Shown here piece by piece: positions 1-10,110 of a stretch of 64,000 nt of DNA. Location of the stretch: NCBI RefSeq assembly GCF_000974485.1, contig NZ_BBOM01000011.1, positions 434,001 through 498,000 on the forward strand, given 5' to 3'. The DNA comes from Streptomyces sp. NBRC 109706 (GTDB taxonomy: Bacteria; Actinomycetota; Actinomycetes; Streptomycetales; Streptomycetaceae). The notes beneath the pieces were generated by a model, which saw only the letters and a list, made by a program, of their open reading frames with translations, made no database searches and was not told where the DNA came from. A program made the position numbers and the translations under genes. Each line of letters starts with the position of its first letter. Positions within the stretch are counted from its first letter, which is position 1.

Positions 1-1
1 C

Positions 2-3000
2 ACCCGCCTCGACGCCTGCGCCGAAGCGCTGGCCCCCTTTGTCGACTGGTCGCTCGACGAGGTCCTGGCCGCCGCCCCCGACACCGGGCCGCTGGAACGC
101 GTCGACGTGGTGCAGCCCGCGCTGTGGGCCGTCATGGTGTCGCTCGCCGACACGTGGCGGTCGTTCGGCGTGGCGCCCGACGCGGTGGTGGGGCACTCCC
201 AGGGCGAGATCGCCGCGGCCGTCGTGGCCGGCGGCCTGACACTCGACGACGGCGCGCGGGTCGTGGCGCTGCGGTCCCGCGTCATCGCCGAACTGGCCGC
301 CGCCGGCGCGATGTTGTCGGTCGCACAGCCCGTGGCGGAGGTCGAGGAACTGCTGCGCCGCTGGGACGGCCGGGTGTCGGTCGCGGCCGTCAACGGGCCC
401 GGCGCGGTCGTGGTCAGCGGCGATGTCGGGGCCGTCAGGGAAGTGCGCGACGCATGCCTGGCGGCCAAGGTCAGGGCCCGCCTCATCCCCGTCGACTACG
501 CCTCGCACTCCGCCCATGTCGAAGCCCTCCGCGACCGCATCCTCGCCGACCTCGCCCCCATCAGGCCGGTCTCCGGCACCATCCCGCTGTACTCCTCCGT
601 CACCGCGTCCGTCGTCGACACCGCCGACATGGACGCCGCCTACTGGTACCGGAACCTGCGGGGCACCGTCGACTTCGCCGGCGCCACCACGGCCATGCTG
701 CGCGACGGATACGGCACGTTCGTCGAATGCTCCCCGCACCCTGTGCTGACGGCGGCCGTCGAAAGCAGCGTCGAGGCGGCCGACGCCCAGGCGCTGGTGA
801 TCGGCTCGCTGCGCCGGGACGACGGCGGAATGCCACGGTTCGCCCACAGCCTGGCCACCGCGTTCGTCCACGGCCTTCCCGTCGACCTCGGCCCGCTGCT
901 CCCGCCCGGCACCCGGCCGGCCGAAGGACTGCCGACCTACCCGTTCCAACGCGAGCGCTACTGGATCGGCCCGCGCACCTCCGCGACCGGCACCCCGGCC
1001 GGACAGGCCGCGTCCGCCCACCCGTTCCTCGACGCCGCCGTCGACCTCGCCGACGACGCCGGCCTCGTCCTCACCGGCGGCCTGTCCACGCGGACCCACC
1101 CGTGGCTGGACGACCACGCGGTACGGGGACGGACCGTGCTGCCCGGCACCGCGCTGGCCGAACTGGCCCTGCACGCCGCCGACCAGGTGGGCAGCCCGAC
1201 GGTAGAGGAACTCACCCTGCACACCCCGCTGTTGCTGCCCGAACAGGGCACCACCGCCCTCCAGATCGTCATCGGCGCCCCCGACGACACCGGCCGCCGC
1301 ACCATCGGCCTGCACACCCGCCCGTCCCAGGGCGACGAGCCCCAGCCCTGGACCGTGCACGCCACCGGCGTTCTCAGCTCCGCGACGCACACCCCGCCAC
1401 CGGACACCCCCGTGACCTGGCCACCGGCCGACGCCACCCCCGTCCCCCTCGACGACGCCTACCAGCGGCTGGCCGCCCTCGGCTACGACTACGGCCCCGC
1501 CTTCCAGGGCCTGCGCGCCCTGTGGACCACGGACGGCGGCGCCTACGCCGAGGTCGAACTCCCCGACGGCACCCGGGAGGACGCCGACCGCTTCGCCCTC
1601 CACCCCGCCCTCTGGGACGCCGCCCTGCACACCATCGCCCTCGCCGGACTCGGCGAGCACGAGGGCGGCACCCCGCTGCCGTTCTCCTGGGCCGGCGTCA
1701 CCCTGCACGCCGTCGCGGCCAGCCGACTCCGCGTCCAACTGCGCGCCACCGGCCGCGACACCGTCTCCCTGCACGCCGCCGACCCCGAGAACCAGCCCGT
1801 CCTCACCGTCGATTCCCTCACCATGCGCGCCGCCTCCGACGAGCAACCGAGCGCCGAGGCCACGACGGACGAGCTGTACATCATCGACTGGATCCCCGGA
1901 CAGCCACCCGTCCCGGCGCCCGACACCCGATGGGCCGTCGTCGGAACGCCACCCGCCCGACTCCTGACCGCCCTCGAAACCGCGGACCACCGCGCCGACG
2001 TCCACCCCGACCTGGCATCCCTGCTCGCCGACGGCAACGAACCACCGGACATCGTGATCGCCACCACCGTCGGCACGGACGACGGCATGGTGCCCGCCGC
2101 GCACACCGCCGCCGCGCACGCCCTCACCCTCGCCCAAACCTGGCTGGCCGCCCCCCACTTGGAGAACGCCCGCCTCGTCCTGCTCACCCACCGCGCCGTC
2201 GCCGTCGACGCCAACGACGAGATCCACGACCTCGCCCACTCCACCGCCCGCGGCCTGTGGCGCTCCGCCGTCCGCGAGAACCCCGGCCGCTTCGCCCTCG
2301 TCGACCTCGACGACACGGACGCCTCCTGGGAACTCCTCCCCGCCGTCCTCGCCGCCGGCGACCCCGAGGCCGCCATCCGGCAGGGCACCTCCCGCCTGCC
2401 GCGCCTCACCCGCCCCGCCCCCACCGCGCTCACCCTGCCGGACGACACCGCCTGGCGCCTCGACTCCCGCGCCCGTGGCACCTTCGACGCGCTCGTCGCC
2501 GTCCCCGCACCCGAGTCGGACCTGCCCCTCGGCCCCCACGAGGTGCGGGTACGCATGCACGCCGCAGGGCTCAACTTCCGCGATGTCGTCGTCGCCCTGG
2601 ACATGCACCAGGGCGAGGGCATGGGCCTCGAAGGCGCCGGCACCGTCCTCGAAACCGGCCAGGACGTGACGGAGTTCGCCCCCGGCGACCGCGTCATGGG
2701 CATGTTCTCCGGCGCCTTCGGCCCGACGGCCGTCACCGACCACCGGCGGCTGACCCGGCCGCCCGAGGGCTGGACCACCCTGCAGGCCGCCGGCGCACCC
2801 GTCGTCTTCCTCACCGCCCTCCACGGACTACGCGAACTCGGCCGGTTGGGCCCCGGCGACCGCGTCCTGATCCACGCGGGCGCCGGCGGCGTCGGCATGG
2901 CCGCCATCCAACTCGCCCACCACCTCGGCGCCGAGGTCTTCGCCACCGCCAGCCCGACCAAATGGCCCGTCCTGCGCTCCCTCGGCGTCCCCGACGACCA

Positions 3001-4500
3001 CATCGCCTCCTCCCGCGACCTCGCCTTCGCCGACCGCTTCACCGAAGTCGCCGGAGCACACGCCATGGACGTGGTCCTCAACTCCCTCACCGGCGAGTTC
3101 ATCGACGCCTCACTCGAACTCCTCACCCCCGGCGGCCGGTTCGTCGAAATGGGCAAGCTCGACATCAGGCCCGACGCATGGCTCGCCGCCCACCACCCCG
3201 ACGTCGACTACCACTTCTTCGACCTGCTCACCTGCGAACCCGACCACATCGCCCGTCTCCTCGCCGAACTCGCCGGCCACTTCGACCGGGGCGAGCTGCG
3301 CCCCCTGCCCGTACGCCCCTGGGACATCAGGCACGCCAGGGACGCCTTCCGCTTCCTCAGCCAGGCCCGGCACATCGGCAAGGTCGTCCTCACCCTGCCG
3401 GGACGGCCGTTCGGCGACGGCACCACCCTGATCACCGGCGGCACCGGCGCGCTCGGCGCCCTCTTCGCCCGCCACCTGGTGACCCACCACGGCGCCCGCC
3501 ATCTCCTCCTCACCAGCCGCCGAGGGCCCACCGCGCCCGGAGCCGACGAACTGCGCGCCGAACTGGAACAGGCCGGCGCCCATGTCACCATCGCCGCCTG
3601 CGACACCGCCGACCGCGACGCACTCGCCGCGCTGCTCACCACCGTCCCGGCGGCCCACCCGCTGACCGCCGTCGTGCACACCGCCGGCGTACTCGACGAC
3701 GGCGTTCTCGCCGCCCAGACCCCCGAACGTCTCGACGCCGTCCTGCGCGCCAAGGCCGACAGCGCCTGGCACCTGCACGAACTGACCCGCGAACTGCCGC
3801 TCTCCGCCTTCGTCCTCTTCTCCTCCGTCGCCGCCACCGTCGGCTCCGCGGGACAGACCAACTACACGGCCGCCAACGCCTTCCTCGACGCACTCGCCCA
3901 GCACCGCAGGGCCGGCGGGCTCGTCGCCACCGCCCAGGCATGGGGCGTATGGGCACAGACCGACGGCATGACCGGCCACCTCGACGAGGGCGACCGGCGG
4001 CGGCTGGCCCGCGCCGGACTGCGCACGATGACAACGGACGAAGGACTCCACCTCTTCGACGCCGCCCTCGCCGCCGACCACGCGCTGTCCGTGCCCGCCG
4101 GCCTCGACCTGCGGGAACTGCGCACCACCCCCGACGCCGTGCCCCCGATACTCAGCGGACTGGTCCGCCCCCGGGGCCGGGCAACCACCGGCCGCAGGGT
4201 GGCCGCCGCCCGCACCGGACCCACCGGCCTCGCCGAACGACTGGCCGCCCTGCCGGAGACCGAACGGCTCCCACACGTCCTCGAACTGGTCAGGCGCGAG
4301 GCCGCCGTCGTACTCGGCCACGAGTCCTCCGCCCCCGTCACCGCCGACGAACCGTTCCGCTCCCTCGGCTTCGACTCGCTCACCGCCGTCGAACTCCGCA
4401 ACCGCCTCAACACCGCCACCGGCCTCCGCCTCCCCGCCACCGTCACCTTCGACCAGCCGACGCCCCAGGCCCTCGCCGCGTTCGTCCTCACCGAGACCGG
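2..4500 (+). other. Module A (partial): AT-DH-ER-KR-ACP, methylmalonyl, fully reducing
   Basis: The AT active site GHSQGE is at 191-208 and YASHS at 497-511; YASH is the methylmalonyl-CoA hallmark. The DH has HAVRGRTVLP from 1115 and the second catalytic Asp at 1616. The ER has the NADPH-binding run HAGAGGVGMAA from 2873; its active-site position in GLNFRDV is Phe, not Tyr, which under the Tyr rule for ER stereocontrol argues against a 2S methyl. The KR has LDD (3692-3700) and catalytic Tyr at 3863. The ACP phosphopantetheine Ser is in GFDSL (4376). This is the only methylmalonyl and the only ER-containing module in the window. The KS is upstream of base 1. Confidence 0.95.
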
Positions 4501-7500
4501 CGTCGCCACCACCGCCCCAACGCCCGCCTCCGCGCCGGTCGTTGTCCGTTCCGGTGGGGGTGCGGACGAGCCGTTGGCGATTGTGGGGATCGGTTGTCGG
4601 TTGCCGGGTGGGGTGGGTTCGCCTGAGGAGTTGTGGCGGTTGGTGGTGGAGGGGCGGGATGCGATGGGGCCGTTTCCGGTCGATCGTGGTTGGGAGGAGC
4701 CCGATGGTTCGTTCGCGGCCGTGGCCGGGTTTCTGGATGATGTGGCGGGTTTTGACGCGGAGTTCTTCGGTATCGCGCCGCGTGAGGCGTTGGGTATGGA
4801 TCCGCAGCAGCGGTTGTTGTTGGAGACGTCCTGGGAGGCGTTGGAACGGGCGGGTATCGACCCGGCCGGGCTGCGCGGCAGCCACACCGGCGTCTTCGTC
4901 GGCGCCATCGCCCAGGACTACGGCCCCCGCCTCCACGAAGCGGGCCCCGACCTGCACAGCTCACTCCTCACCGGCAACACCACCAGCGTGGCGTCGGGCC
5001 GGCTCGCCTATGTGTACGGGCTTGAGGGACCGGCGTTGACGGTGGACACGGCGTGTTCGTCGTCGTTGGTCGCGTTGCATCTGGCCGGTCAGGCGCTGCG
5101 TGCCGGGGAGTGCGATCTGGCGTTGGTCGGCGGCGCGATGGTGCTTGCCTCGCCGGGGATGTTCCTCGAGTTCGCCCGGCAGGGCGGTCTGGCCGGGGAC
5201 GGGCGGTGCAAGTCGTTCTCGGAGGCGGCCGATGGCACGGGTTGGGCCGAGGGCGCCGGGATGCTGGTGGTCGAGCGGTTGTCGGACGCGCGGGCGCGTG
5301 GGCACCGGGTGTTGGCGGTGGTACGCGGCTCCGCCGTCAACCAGGACGGCGCGTCCAACGGCCTGACCGCGCCGAACGGACCCTCGCAGCAACGCGTCAT
5401 CCGGCAGGCACTCGCCGCCGCCGGCCTGACGGCGGCCGATGTGGATGTGGTGGAGGCGCATGGCACCGGTACGTCGTTGGGCGACCCGATCGAGGCGCAG
5501 GCGCTCCTCGCGACCTATGGCCAGGACCGGCCCGAGGACCGGCCGCTGTGGCTGGGCTCGCTCAAATCGAATATCGGCCACGCACAGGCGGCCGCGGGCG
5601 TCGCCGGTGTGATCAAGATGGTGGAGGCGCTGCGCCACCGGACCCTGCCGCGAACCCTGCATGTGAACACCCCCTCGCCGCAGGTGGATTGGTCGGCGGG
5701 GCGGGTGGAGTTGTTGACGGAGGCGCGTCCCTGGGGTGTGGGGGAGGGGCGGGTTCGGCGGGCGGGTGTGTCGTCGTTCGGGATCAGTGGGACGAATGCG
5801 CATGTGATTGTGGAGGAGGCGCCGGACGAGGGTGTTGTTGTGGATGGGGGTGTTGGTTCGTCGGGGTTGGGGGTGGTGCCTTTGGTGGTGTCGGGGCGTG
5901 GTGAGGGTGGTTTGCGGGGGCAGGCGGGGCGGTTGGGTGGGTTTTTGGCGGGTGGTGGTGGGGTGTCGTTGGTGGATGTGGGGTTCTCGTTGGCTTCGGG
6001 GCGTTCGGCGTTGGGTCGGCGTGCGGTGGTGGTGGCGGGGGAGCGGGATGAGGCGGTGGCGGCGCTGGCGGGGTTGGCGGATGGGGTGGCGTCGTTGGAT
6101 GTGGTGGTCGGGTCCTCGGGCGAAGGCGGCCGGTTGGCGTTGTTGTTCACGGGGCAGGGCGCGCAACGGCTGGGGATGGGGCGGGAGTTGTATGCCGGGT
6201 TCCCGGTGTTCGCTGAGTCGTTTGACGCGGTGGGTCGGGAGTTGGACCGGCGTCTGGAACGGCCGCTGGCCGGGGTGGTGTTCGGTGATGATGCGGAGTT
6301 GTTGAATCAGACGGTTTATGCGCAGGCGGCGTTGTTCGCGGTTGAGGTGTCGTTGTTCCGGCTCGTCGAGTCGTGGGGGGTGCGGCCTGAGTTTCTGGCC
6401 GGTCATTCGATCGGTGAGGTTGCCGCCGCCTATTGCGCGGGGGTGTGGTCGTTGGCCGATGCGTGTGAACTGGTGGCGGCGCGTGGGCGGTTGATGCAGT
6501 CGCTGCCGGTGGGCGGGGCGATGGTGGCGATCCAGGCGAGCGAGGCCGAGTTGGGCGAACTGCCGGCGGGCGTCGGCATCGCGGCGATCAACGGGCCGAA
6601 CTCACTGGTTATTTCGGGCGATGAGCAGCCCGTGGTGGAGCTGGCCGCCAGCTGGAAGAAGAAGGGACGCAAAACCCGAAAGCTGACCGTCAGCCACGCC
6701 TTCCACTCGCCGTTGATGGAACCGGTGTTGGACGAATTCCGTGCGGCCATCGTCGGGTTGACGTTCCGGCCGCCGACGATTCCGCTGGTCTCGAATGTGA
6801 CGGGCGCATTGGCGACGGCGGAGCAGCTGTCCGACCCCGACTACTGGGTGGACCATATCCGTCAGCCGGTCCGTTTCGCCGACGGGATCACCACGCTCCA
6901 CCGGCAGGGTGTGCGCACGTTCCTCGAACTCGGCCCGGACGGTGTGCTGTGCGCCGCCGGCGCCGAGAGCGCCGAGGACGCGCTGTTCGCACCCGCGCTG
7001 CGCGGCGGCCACGACGAAGCCCGCACGTTGTCGACCGCGCTGGCCCAGCTGTGGACGAGGGGCCTCGCCGTCGACTGGCCTGCCCTGTTCGCCGGTCTGG
7101 GCGCCCGCCGAGTCGACCTGCCGACCTACGCCTTTCAACACCAGAGCTTCTGGCTTGAGCCACGAGCCGTCTCCGGCGGCGCGCCCGCGGGGCAGTCGGC
7201 GCTGGCCCATCCGTTCCTGAACGCCGCCGTCGACCTGGCCGGGGACGCGGGCCTCGTGCTGACCGGCCGCCTGTCGCCGCGCAGGCACCCATGGCTCGCC
7301 GACCACACGGTGGACGGCAGGACGCTCGTGCCGGGGGCCGTCCTGACGGAACTGGCCCTACACGCGGGCGACCACATCGGGCTGCCCGTCGTGGCGGAAC
7401 TGACCTCGCACACAGCGCTCGCGCTGCCCGCCCTGGGCGACCTCGCCCTGCAACTCGTCATCGGCGCCCCCGACGACACCGAACAGCGCCGCCGCCCCCT

Positions 7501-10078
7501 CACCCTCTACTCGCGCCCCCAGGACGCGCCCTCCGACACCCCCTGGACCCCGCACGCCGACGCCGTCCTCAGCGCCGAGACCGAGACCGACGCCCCCCGG
7601 CCCGCGAGCGTCCCCGTCTGGCCACCGGCCGATGCCACTCCCGTTCCGCTCGACGGCCGCCACGAGCGGTTCGCCGAACGAGACCCCGCCCCGCAGCCCG
7701 GCCTGCGCGGCCTGTGGCGCCGAGGCGACCAGCTGTTCGCCGAGATCACGCTGCCCACCGAACTCAGCACCCAGGCCGAACGGTTCGATCTGCACCCGGC
7801 TCTGCTCACCACCGCCCTCCGGGCCCTGACGCCGGAACTCCTCCCCGAGAAGGCCGACGACGAACCACGGCTGCCGTTCTCCTGGTCCGGCATCCAGCTC
7901 CACCGGACGGGCACCGCCGCCCTACGCGTCGTGCTCGACCGCACCGGCGACTCCGTGCGCGTCGACGCCGCCGATGTCACCGGCACCCCCGTCGCCTCCA
8001 TCGACGCGGTCACCCTCGGGCCGCCCCTGCCCGTGGCCGCCGACGGCGCCACCACCGACGGCCTGCTCGCCCTCGACTGGGTGCCGCTGCCCCCCGGCGA
8101 CACCCCGCCGTCCGGCGGAGCACAACCCGCCGCCGTCCTCTGCCCGTCCGCCGGCCCGAGCGTCGACCGGCTGGCCCGCGCCCTCGGCCACCCCGTCGAC
8201 CGTTACGACCACCTCAAGGCGCTCGGCGAGGCGATCGAAGCCGGCGCGCCCGTCCCCGCCCTGGTGTACGTGCCCCACATCACCTACCACGCCGAAACCG
8301 CCGAACTGCCCGAGCACTCGGGGGCCGACGGGTGCGGCACCTGGCTGGCCGACGCGACCAGGGCCGCCACCGGGCACGCCCTCGCCCTGGTGCGGTCCTG
8401 GCTCGCCGACGCGCGGTTCGCCGGCTCCCGGCTCGTCCTCGTCACCCGGTCCGCCGTCGCCGCCGGGCCGGGCGAAGACGTGCACGACCTCATCCACGCC
8501 CCCATCTGGGGCCTGGTCCGCGTCGCGCAGCAGGAGCACCCCGACCGCTTCGCCCTCCTCGACGTCGACGCCGAGTCCGACGAGCACTCCGCCACCGGCC
8601 TCGACGAGGCGCTGCACTCCCGCGAAACCCAGTTCGCGCTGCGCGGCGGAGACCTGTACGTCCCCCGCATGACCCCCGCCCCCGCCCCCGCTGCGCCCGC
8701 CGCCCCGCCGGCCCCGTTCCGTCCCGACGGCACCGTTCTGGTCACCGGCGGCACCGGTGGCCTCGGCGCCCTCGTCGCCCACCACCTCGTCACCACCCAT
8801 GGCGTCCGCCATCTGCTGCTGATCAGCCGCAGCGGGCCCGACGCCCCCGGCGCGGCCGAACTCGCCGACCGGCTCGGCGAAGCGGGAGCAGACGTGACCG
8901 TCGCCGCCTGCGACGCGGCCGACCGCGACGCGCTCGCCGCCGTCCTGGCCGCCATACCCGACGACCACCCGCTGACCTCGGTGGTGCACACCGCGGGCGT
9001 TCTAGACGACGCCCTCGTCACCGAGCTGACGGCCGACCAGATCGACCGCGTCTTCCGCCCCAAGGTCGACGCCGTCCTCAACCTGCACGACCTCACCCGC
9101 GAAGCCGACCTCTCCTCCTTCATCCTCTACTCCTCCGTCGCCGGCCGACTCGCCGGTCTCGGCTCCGGCTCCTACTCCGCCGCCAACGCCTTTGTCGACG
9201 CGTTCGCCGCCCACCGCAAAGCCACCGGCCGCCCCGCCCTCTCCCTCGCCTGGGGCCTGTGGGACGAAGGCAAGGGCATGGGCGGCAACCTCAACAACGC
9301 CGCGCGCGGCGGCCTGATCTCCCTCGGCATCACCCCCATGGCACCACCGCGGGCACTCGCCCTCCTCGACGCCGCGCACGCCACCGACCGGCCGTTCCTC
9401 CTGCCCCTCGGGCTCGAACGGGCCGCGCTCGGGTCCGCCGCCGACGCCGGCACCCTGCCCCTCGTCCTCTCCGAACTGGTGCGCCACCGCCCCGCCCGGC
9501 GCGCCACCCCCGCGGCCTTCGAAGGCCCCACGCCCGTCTCCCTGTCCCAACGGCTGGCCGGCGTCACCGAGGCCGAACGGCATCAGATGCTCGTGGACAC
9601 CGTGCGGTCCGAAGTCGCCGCGGTCCTCGGCCACCGGGACGCCGCCGCGGTCGACCGGGACCGTGTCTTCACCGATCTGGGCTTCGACTCGGTCAGCGGA
9701 CTGATGCTCCGCAACCGCCTCAACTCCCTTGCGGGAACGAAACTTCCCGCCACGGTCCTCTACGACGCCCCGACCTCGGACGCCCTCGCGCGCCGCCTCG
9801 CCGCCGAGGTCGCCCCCGCCGCCCCGGCGGACACCGACCACACCGGCGACGAGGCCCGGATCCGCCGCATCCTCACCTCCGTTCCCCTCGACCGGCTCCG
9901 CACCGCCGGGCTCCTCGACACCCTCCTCGGCCTGGGCGAGGAGAGCACCGCCACCACCACCAACGGCGGTGCCGCCGGCCAGGCCACGGACGCGGCCGAG
10001 GACGTCGACGCCGAGAACCTTGACGCGATGGATCTCGAACAGCTCGTCCAGATGGCCCTGGACTCCGACGACCACTGA
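2..10078 (+). CDS. Modular type I polyketide synthase, modules A (partial) and B; 5' end outside window
   Basis: The frame is open from base 2 and stops at a TGA; 3,358 residues are visible and the start lies upstream. Domains by visible residue: AT 1-323, DH 338-615, KR structural part 620-810, ER 813-1134, KR catalytic part 1138-1397, ACP 1419-1500, KS 1523-1938, AT 1953-2385, DH 2400-2682, KR 2687-3167, ACP 3182-3267, C-terminal docking region 3280-3358. The first AT has GHSQGE and YASHS (methylmalonyl-CoA type); the second has GHSIGE and HAFHS (malonyl-CoA type). Module A has a full reductive loop, so it should leave a methyl-branched methylene unit. Module B should leave a hydroxyl because its DH is decayed. 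The protein acts in the cytosol as a homodimer and passes its chain to the next gene product through the docking tail. Family and domain order are certain; the product is unknown. Confidence 0.98.
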   Translation, partial: TRLDACAEALAPFVDWSLDEVLAAAPDTGPLERVDVVQPALWAVMVSLADTWRSFGVAPDAVVGHSQGEIAAAVVAGGLTLDDGARVVALRSRVIAELAAAGAMLSVAQPVAEVEELLRRWDGRVSVAAVNGPGAVVVSGDVGAVREVRDACLAAKVRARLIPVDYASHSAHVEALRDRILADLAPIRPVSGTIPLYSSVTASVVDTADMDAAYWYRNLRGTVDFAGATTAMLRDGYGTFVECSPHPVLTAAVESSVEAADAQALVIGSLRRDDGGMPRFAHSLATAFVHGLPVDLGPLLPPGTRPAEGLPTYPFQRERYWIGPRTSATGTPAGQAASAHPFLDAAVDLADDAGLVLTGGLSTRTHPWLDDHAVRGRTVLPGTALAELALHAADQVGSPTVEELTLHTPLLLPEQGTTALQIVIGAPDDTGRRTIGLHTRPSQGDEPQPWTVHATGVLSSATHTPPPDTPVTWPPADATPVPLDDAYQRLAALGYDYGPAFQGLRALWTTDGGAYAEVELPDGTREDADRFALHPALWDAALHTIALAGLGEHEGGTPLPFSWAGVTLHAVAASRLRVQLRATGRDTVSLHAADPENQPVLTVDSLTMRAASDEQPSAEATTDELYIIDWIPGQPPVPAPDTRWAVVGTPPARLLTALETADHRADVHPDLASLLADGNEPPDIVIATTVGTDDGMVPAAHTAAAHALTLAQTWLAAPHLENARLVLLTHRAVAVDANDEIHDLAHSTARGLWRSAVRENPGRFALVDLDDTDASWELLPAVLAAGDPEAAIRQGTSRLPRLTRPAPTALTLPDDTAWRLDSRARGTFDALVAVPAPESDLPLGPHEVRVRMHAAGLNFRDVVVALDMHQGEGMGLEGAGTVLETGQDVTEFAPGDRVMGMFSGAFGPTAVTDHRRLTRPPEGWTTLQAAGAPVVFLTALHGLRELGRLGPGDRVLIHAGAGGVGMAAIQLAHHLGAEVFATASPTKWPVLRSLGVPDDHIASSRDLAFADRFTEVAGAHAMDVVLNSLTGEFIDASLELLTPGGRFVEMGKLDIRPDAWLAAHHPDVDYHFFDLLTCEPDHIARLLAELAGHFDRGELRPLPVRPWDIRHARDAFRFLSQARHIGKVVLTLPGRPFGDGTTLITGGTGALGALFARHLVTHHGARHLLLTSRRGPTAPGADELRAELEQAGAHVTIAACDTADRDALAALLTTVPAAHPLTAVVHTAGVLDDGVLAAQTPERLDAVLRAKADSAWHLHELTRELPLSAFVLFSSVAATVGSAGQTNYTAANAFLDALAQHRRAGGLVATAQAWGVWAQTDGMTGHLDEGDRRRLARAGLRTMTTDEGLHLFDAALAADHALSVPAGLDLRELRTTPDAVPPILSGLVRPRGRATTGRRVAAARTGPTGLAERLAALPETERLPHVLELVRREAAVVLGHESSAPVTADEPFRSLGFDSLTAVELRNRLNTATGLRLPATVTFDQPTPQALAAFVLTETGVATTAPTPASAPVVVRSGGGADEPLAIVGIGCRLPGGVGSPEELWRLVVEGRDAMGPFPVDRGWEEPDGSFAAVAGFLDDVAGFDAEFFGIAPREALGMDPQQRLLLETSWEALERAGIDPAGLRGSHTGVFVGAIAQDYGPRLHEAGPDLHSSLLTGNTTSVASGRLAYVYGLEGPALTVDTACSSSLVALHLAGQALRAGECDLALVGGAMVLASPGMFLEFARQGGLAGDGRCKSFSEAADGTGWAEGAGMLVVERLSDARARGHRVLAVVRGSAVNQDGASNGLTAPNGPSQQRVIRQALAAAGLTAADVDVVEAHGTGTSLGDPIEAQALLATYGQDRPEDRPLWLGSLKSNIGHAQAAAGVAGVIKMVEALRHRTLPRTLHVNTPSPQVDWSAGRVELLTEARPWGVGEGRVRRAGVSSFGISGTNAHVIVEEAPDEGVVVDGGVGSSGLGVVPLVVSGRGEGGLRGQAGRLGGFLAGGGGVSLVDVGFSLASGRSALGRRAVVVAGERDEAVAALAGLADGVASLDVVVGSSGEGGRLALLFTGQGAQRLGMGRELYAGFPVFAESFDAVGRELDRRLERPLAGVVFGDDAELLNQTVYAQAALFAVEVSLFRLVESWGVRPEFLAGHSIGEVAAAYCAGVWSLADACELVAARGRLMQSLPVGGAMVAIQASEAELGELPAGVGIAAINGPNSLVISGDEQPVVELAASWKKKGRKTRKLTVSHAFHSPLMEPVLDEFRAAIVGLTFRPPTIPLVSNVTGALATAEQLSDPDYWVDHIRQPVRFADGITTLHRQGVRTFLELGPDGVLCAAGAESAEDALFAPALRGGHDEARTLSTALAQLWTRGLAVDWPALFAGLGARRVDLPTYAFQHQSFWLEPRAVSGGAPAGQSALAHPFLNAAVDLAGDAGLVLTGRLSPRRHPWLADHTVDGRTLVPGAVLTELALHAGDHIGLPVVAELTSHTALALPALGDLALQLVIGAPDDTEQRRRPLTLYSRPQDAPSDTPWTPHADAVLSAETETDAPRPASVPVWPPADATPVPLDGRHERFAERDPAPQPGLRGLWRRGDQLFAEITLPTELSTQAERFDLHPALLTTALRALTPELLPEKADDEPRLPFSWSGIQLHRTGTAALRVVLDRTGDSVRVDAADVTGTPVASIDAVTLGPPLPVAADGATTDGLLALDWVPLPPGDTPPSGGAQPAAVLCPSAGPSVDRLARALGHPVDRYDHLKALGEAIEAGAPVPALVYVPHITYHAETAELPEHSGADGCGTWLADATRAATGHALALVRSWLADARFAGSRLVLVTRSAVAAGPGEDVHDLIHAPIWGLVRVAQQEHPDRFALLDVDAESDEHSATGLDEALHSRETQFALRGGDLYVPRMTPAPAPAAPAAPPAPFRPDGTVLVTGGTGGLGALVAHHLVTTHGVRHLLLISRSGPDAPGAAELADRLGEAGADVTVAACDAADRDALAAVLAAIPDDHPLTSVVHTAGVLDDALVTELTADQIDRVFRPKVDAVLNLHDLTREADLSSFILYSSVAGRLAGLGSGSYSAANAFVDAFAAHRKATGRPALSLAWGLWDEGKGMGGNLNNAARGGLISLGITPMAPPRALALLDAAHATDRPFLLPLGLERAALGSAADAGTLPLVLSELVRHRPARRATPAAFEGPTPVSLSQRLAGVTEAERHQMLVDTVRSEVAAVLGHRDAAAVDRDRVFTDLGFDSVSGLMLRNRLNSLAGTKLPATVLYDAPTSDALARRLAAEVAPAAPADTDHTGDEARIRRILTSVPLDRLRTAGLLDTLLGLGEESTATTTNGGAAGQATDAAEDVDAENLDAMDLEQLVQMALDSDDH
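4568..9800 (+). other. Module B: KS-AT-DH(inactive)-KR-ACP, malonyl
   Basis: The KS Cys is at 5054 (TACSSS), with EAHGTG and SNIGH present. The AT carries GHSIGE (6401) and HAFHS (6695), the malonyl type. The DH keeps the first motif (HTVDGRTLVP from 7304), but the second reads HPALLTTALR: Thr replaces the catalytic Asp (7808) and Arg the following His (7820). The YGPAFQGL segment has also eroded. The KR has LDD at 9002-9010 plus the catalytic Lys, Ser and Tyr, so it is B-type and active. The ACP Ser is at 9689 (GFDSV). The predicted result is a B-type (D-configured) hydroxyl. Confidence 0.93.
5684..6600 (+). repeat. Repeat R1, copy 1 (KS end, linker and AT of module B)
   Basis: About 0.9 kb nearly identical to 11371-12287 at a constant offset of 5,687 bases, with only a handful of differences seen by eye. 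Similarity resumes at about 6710-7145. Written in a G/T-rich codon style unlike the flanks. Confidence 0.9.
9840..10075 (+). other. C-terminal docking domain of gene 1 product
   Basis: After the last ACP comes an amphipathic segment (ARIRRILTSVPLDRLRTAGL), then a Thr/Ala/Asp-rich linker, then the short tail helix LDAMDLEQLVQMALDSDDH. This layout matches class 1a PKS tails, where the last helix binds the N-terminal coil of the next subunit. It differs clearly from the tails of genes 2 and 3. Confidence 0.9.
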
Positions 10079-10110
10079 CCGCGCGCCCGACCACCCCGAA
10101 CTGGAGAATC
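10079..10110 (+). promoter_or_regulatory. 32-bp gap with Shine-Dalgarno GGAGA before gene 2
   Basis: GGAGA at 10103-10107 ends three bases before the ATG, slightly close but usable. The gap is too short for a convincing promoter or terminator and none is seen, so translation from the same transcript as gene 1 is expected. Confidence 0.7.

Noticed and set aside
124..4626. A 1,500-codon open frame in another plus-strand frame
   Set aside because: It overlaps the PKS frame throughout and is Arg/Pro/His-rich with no motif, whereas the PKS frame carries every catalytic motif in order.
5815..6110. Possible frameshift in the Gly/Val-rich KS-AT linker of module B
   Set aside because: The odd composition comes from the G/T-rich codon patch. 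The frame runs unbroken from KS to AT motifs, and the same linker recurs in module C.
7291..10023. A 910-codon plus-strand frame overlapping module B
   Set aside because: Same kind of shadow: Arg/Pro/Ala-rich and without domains.
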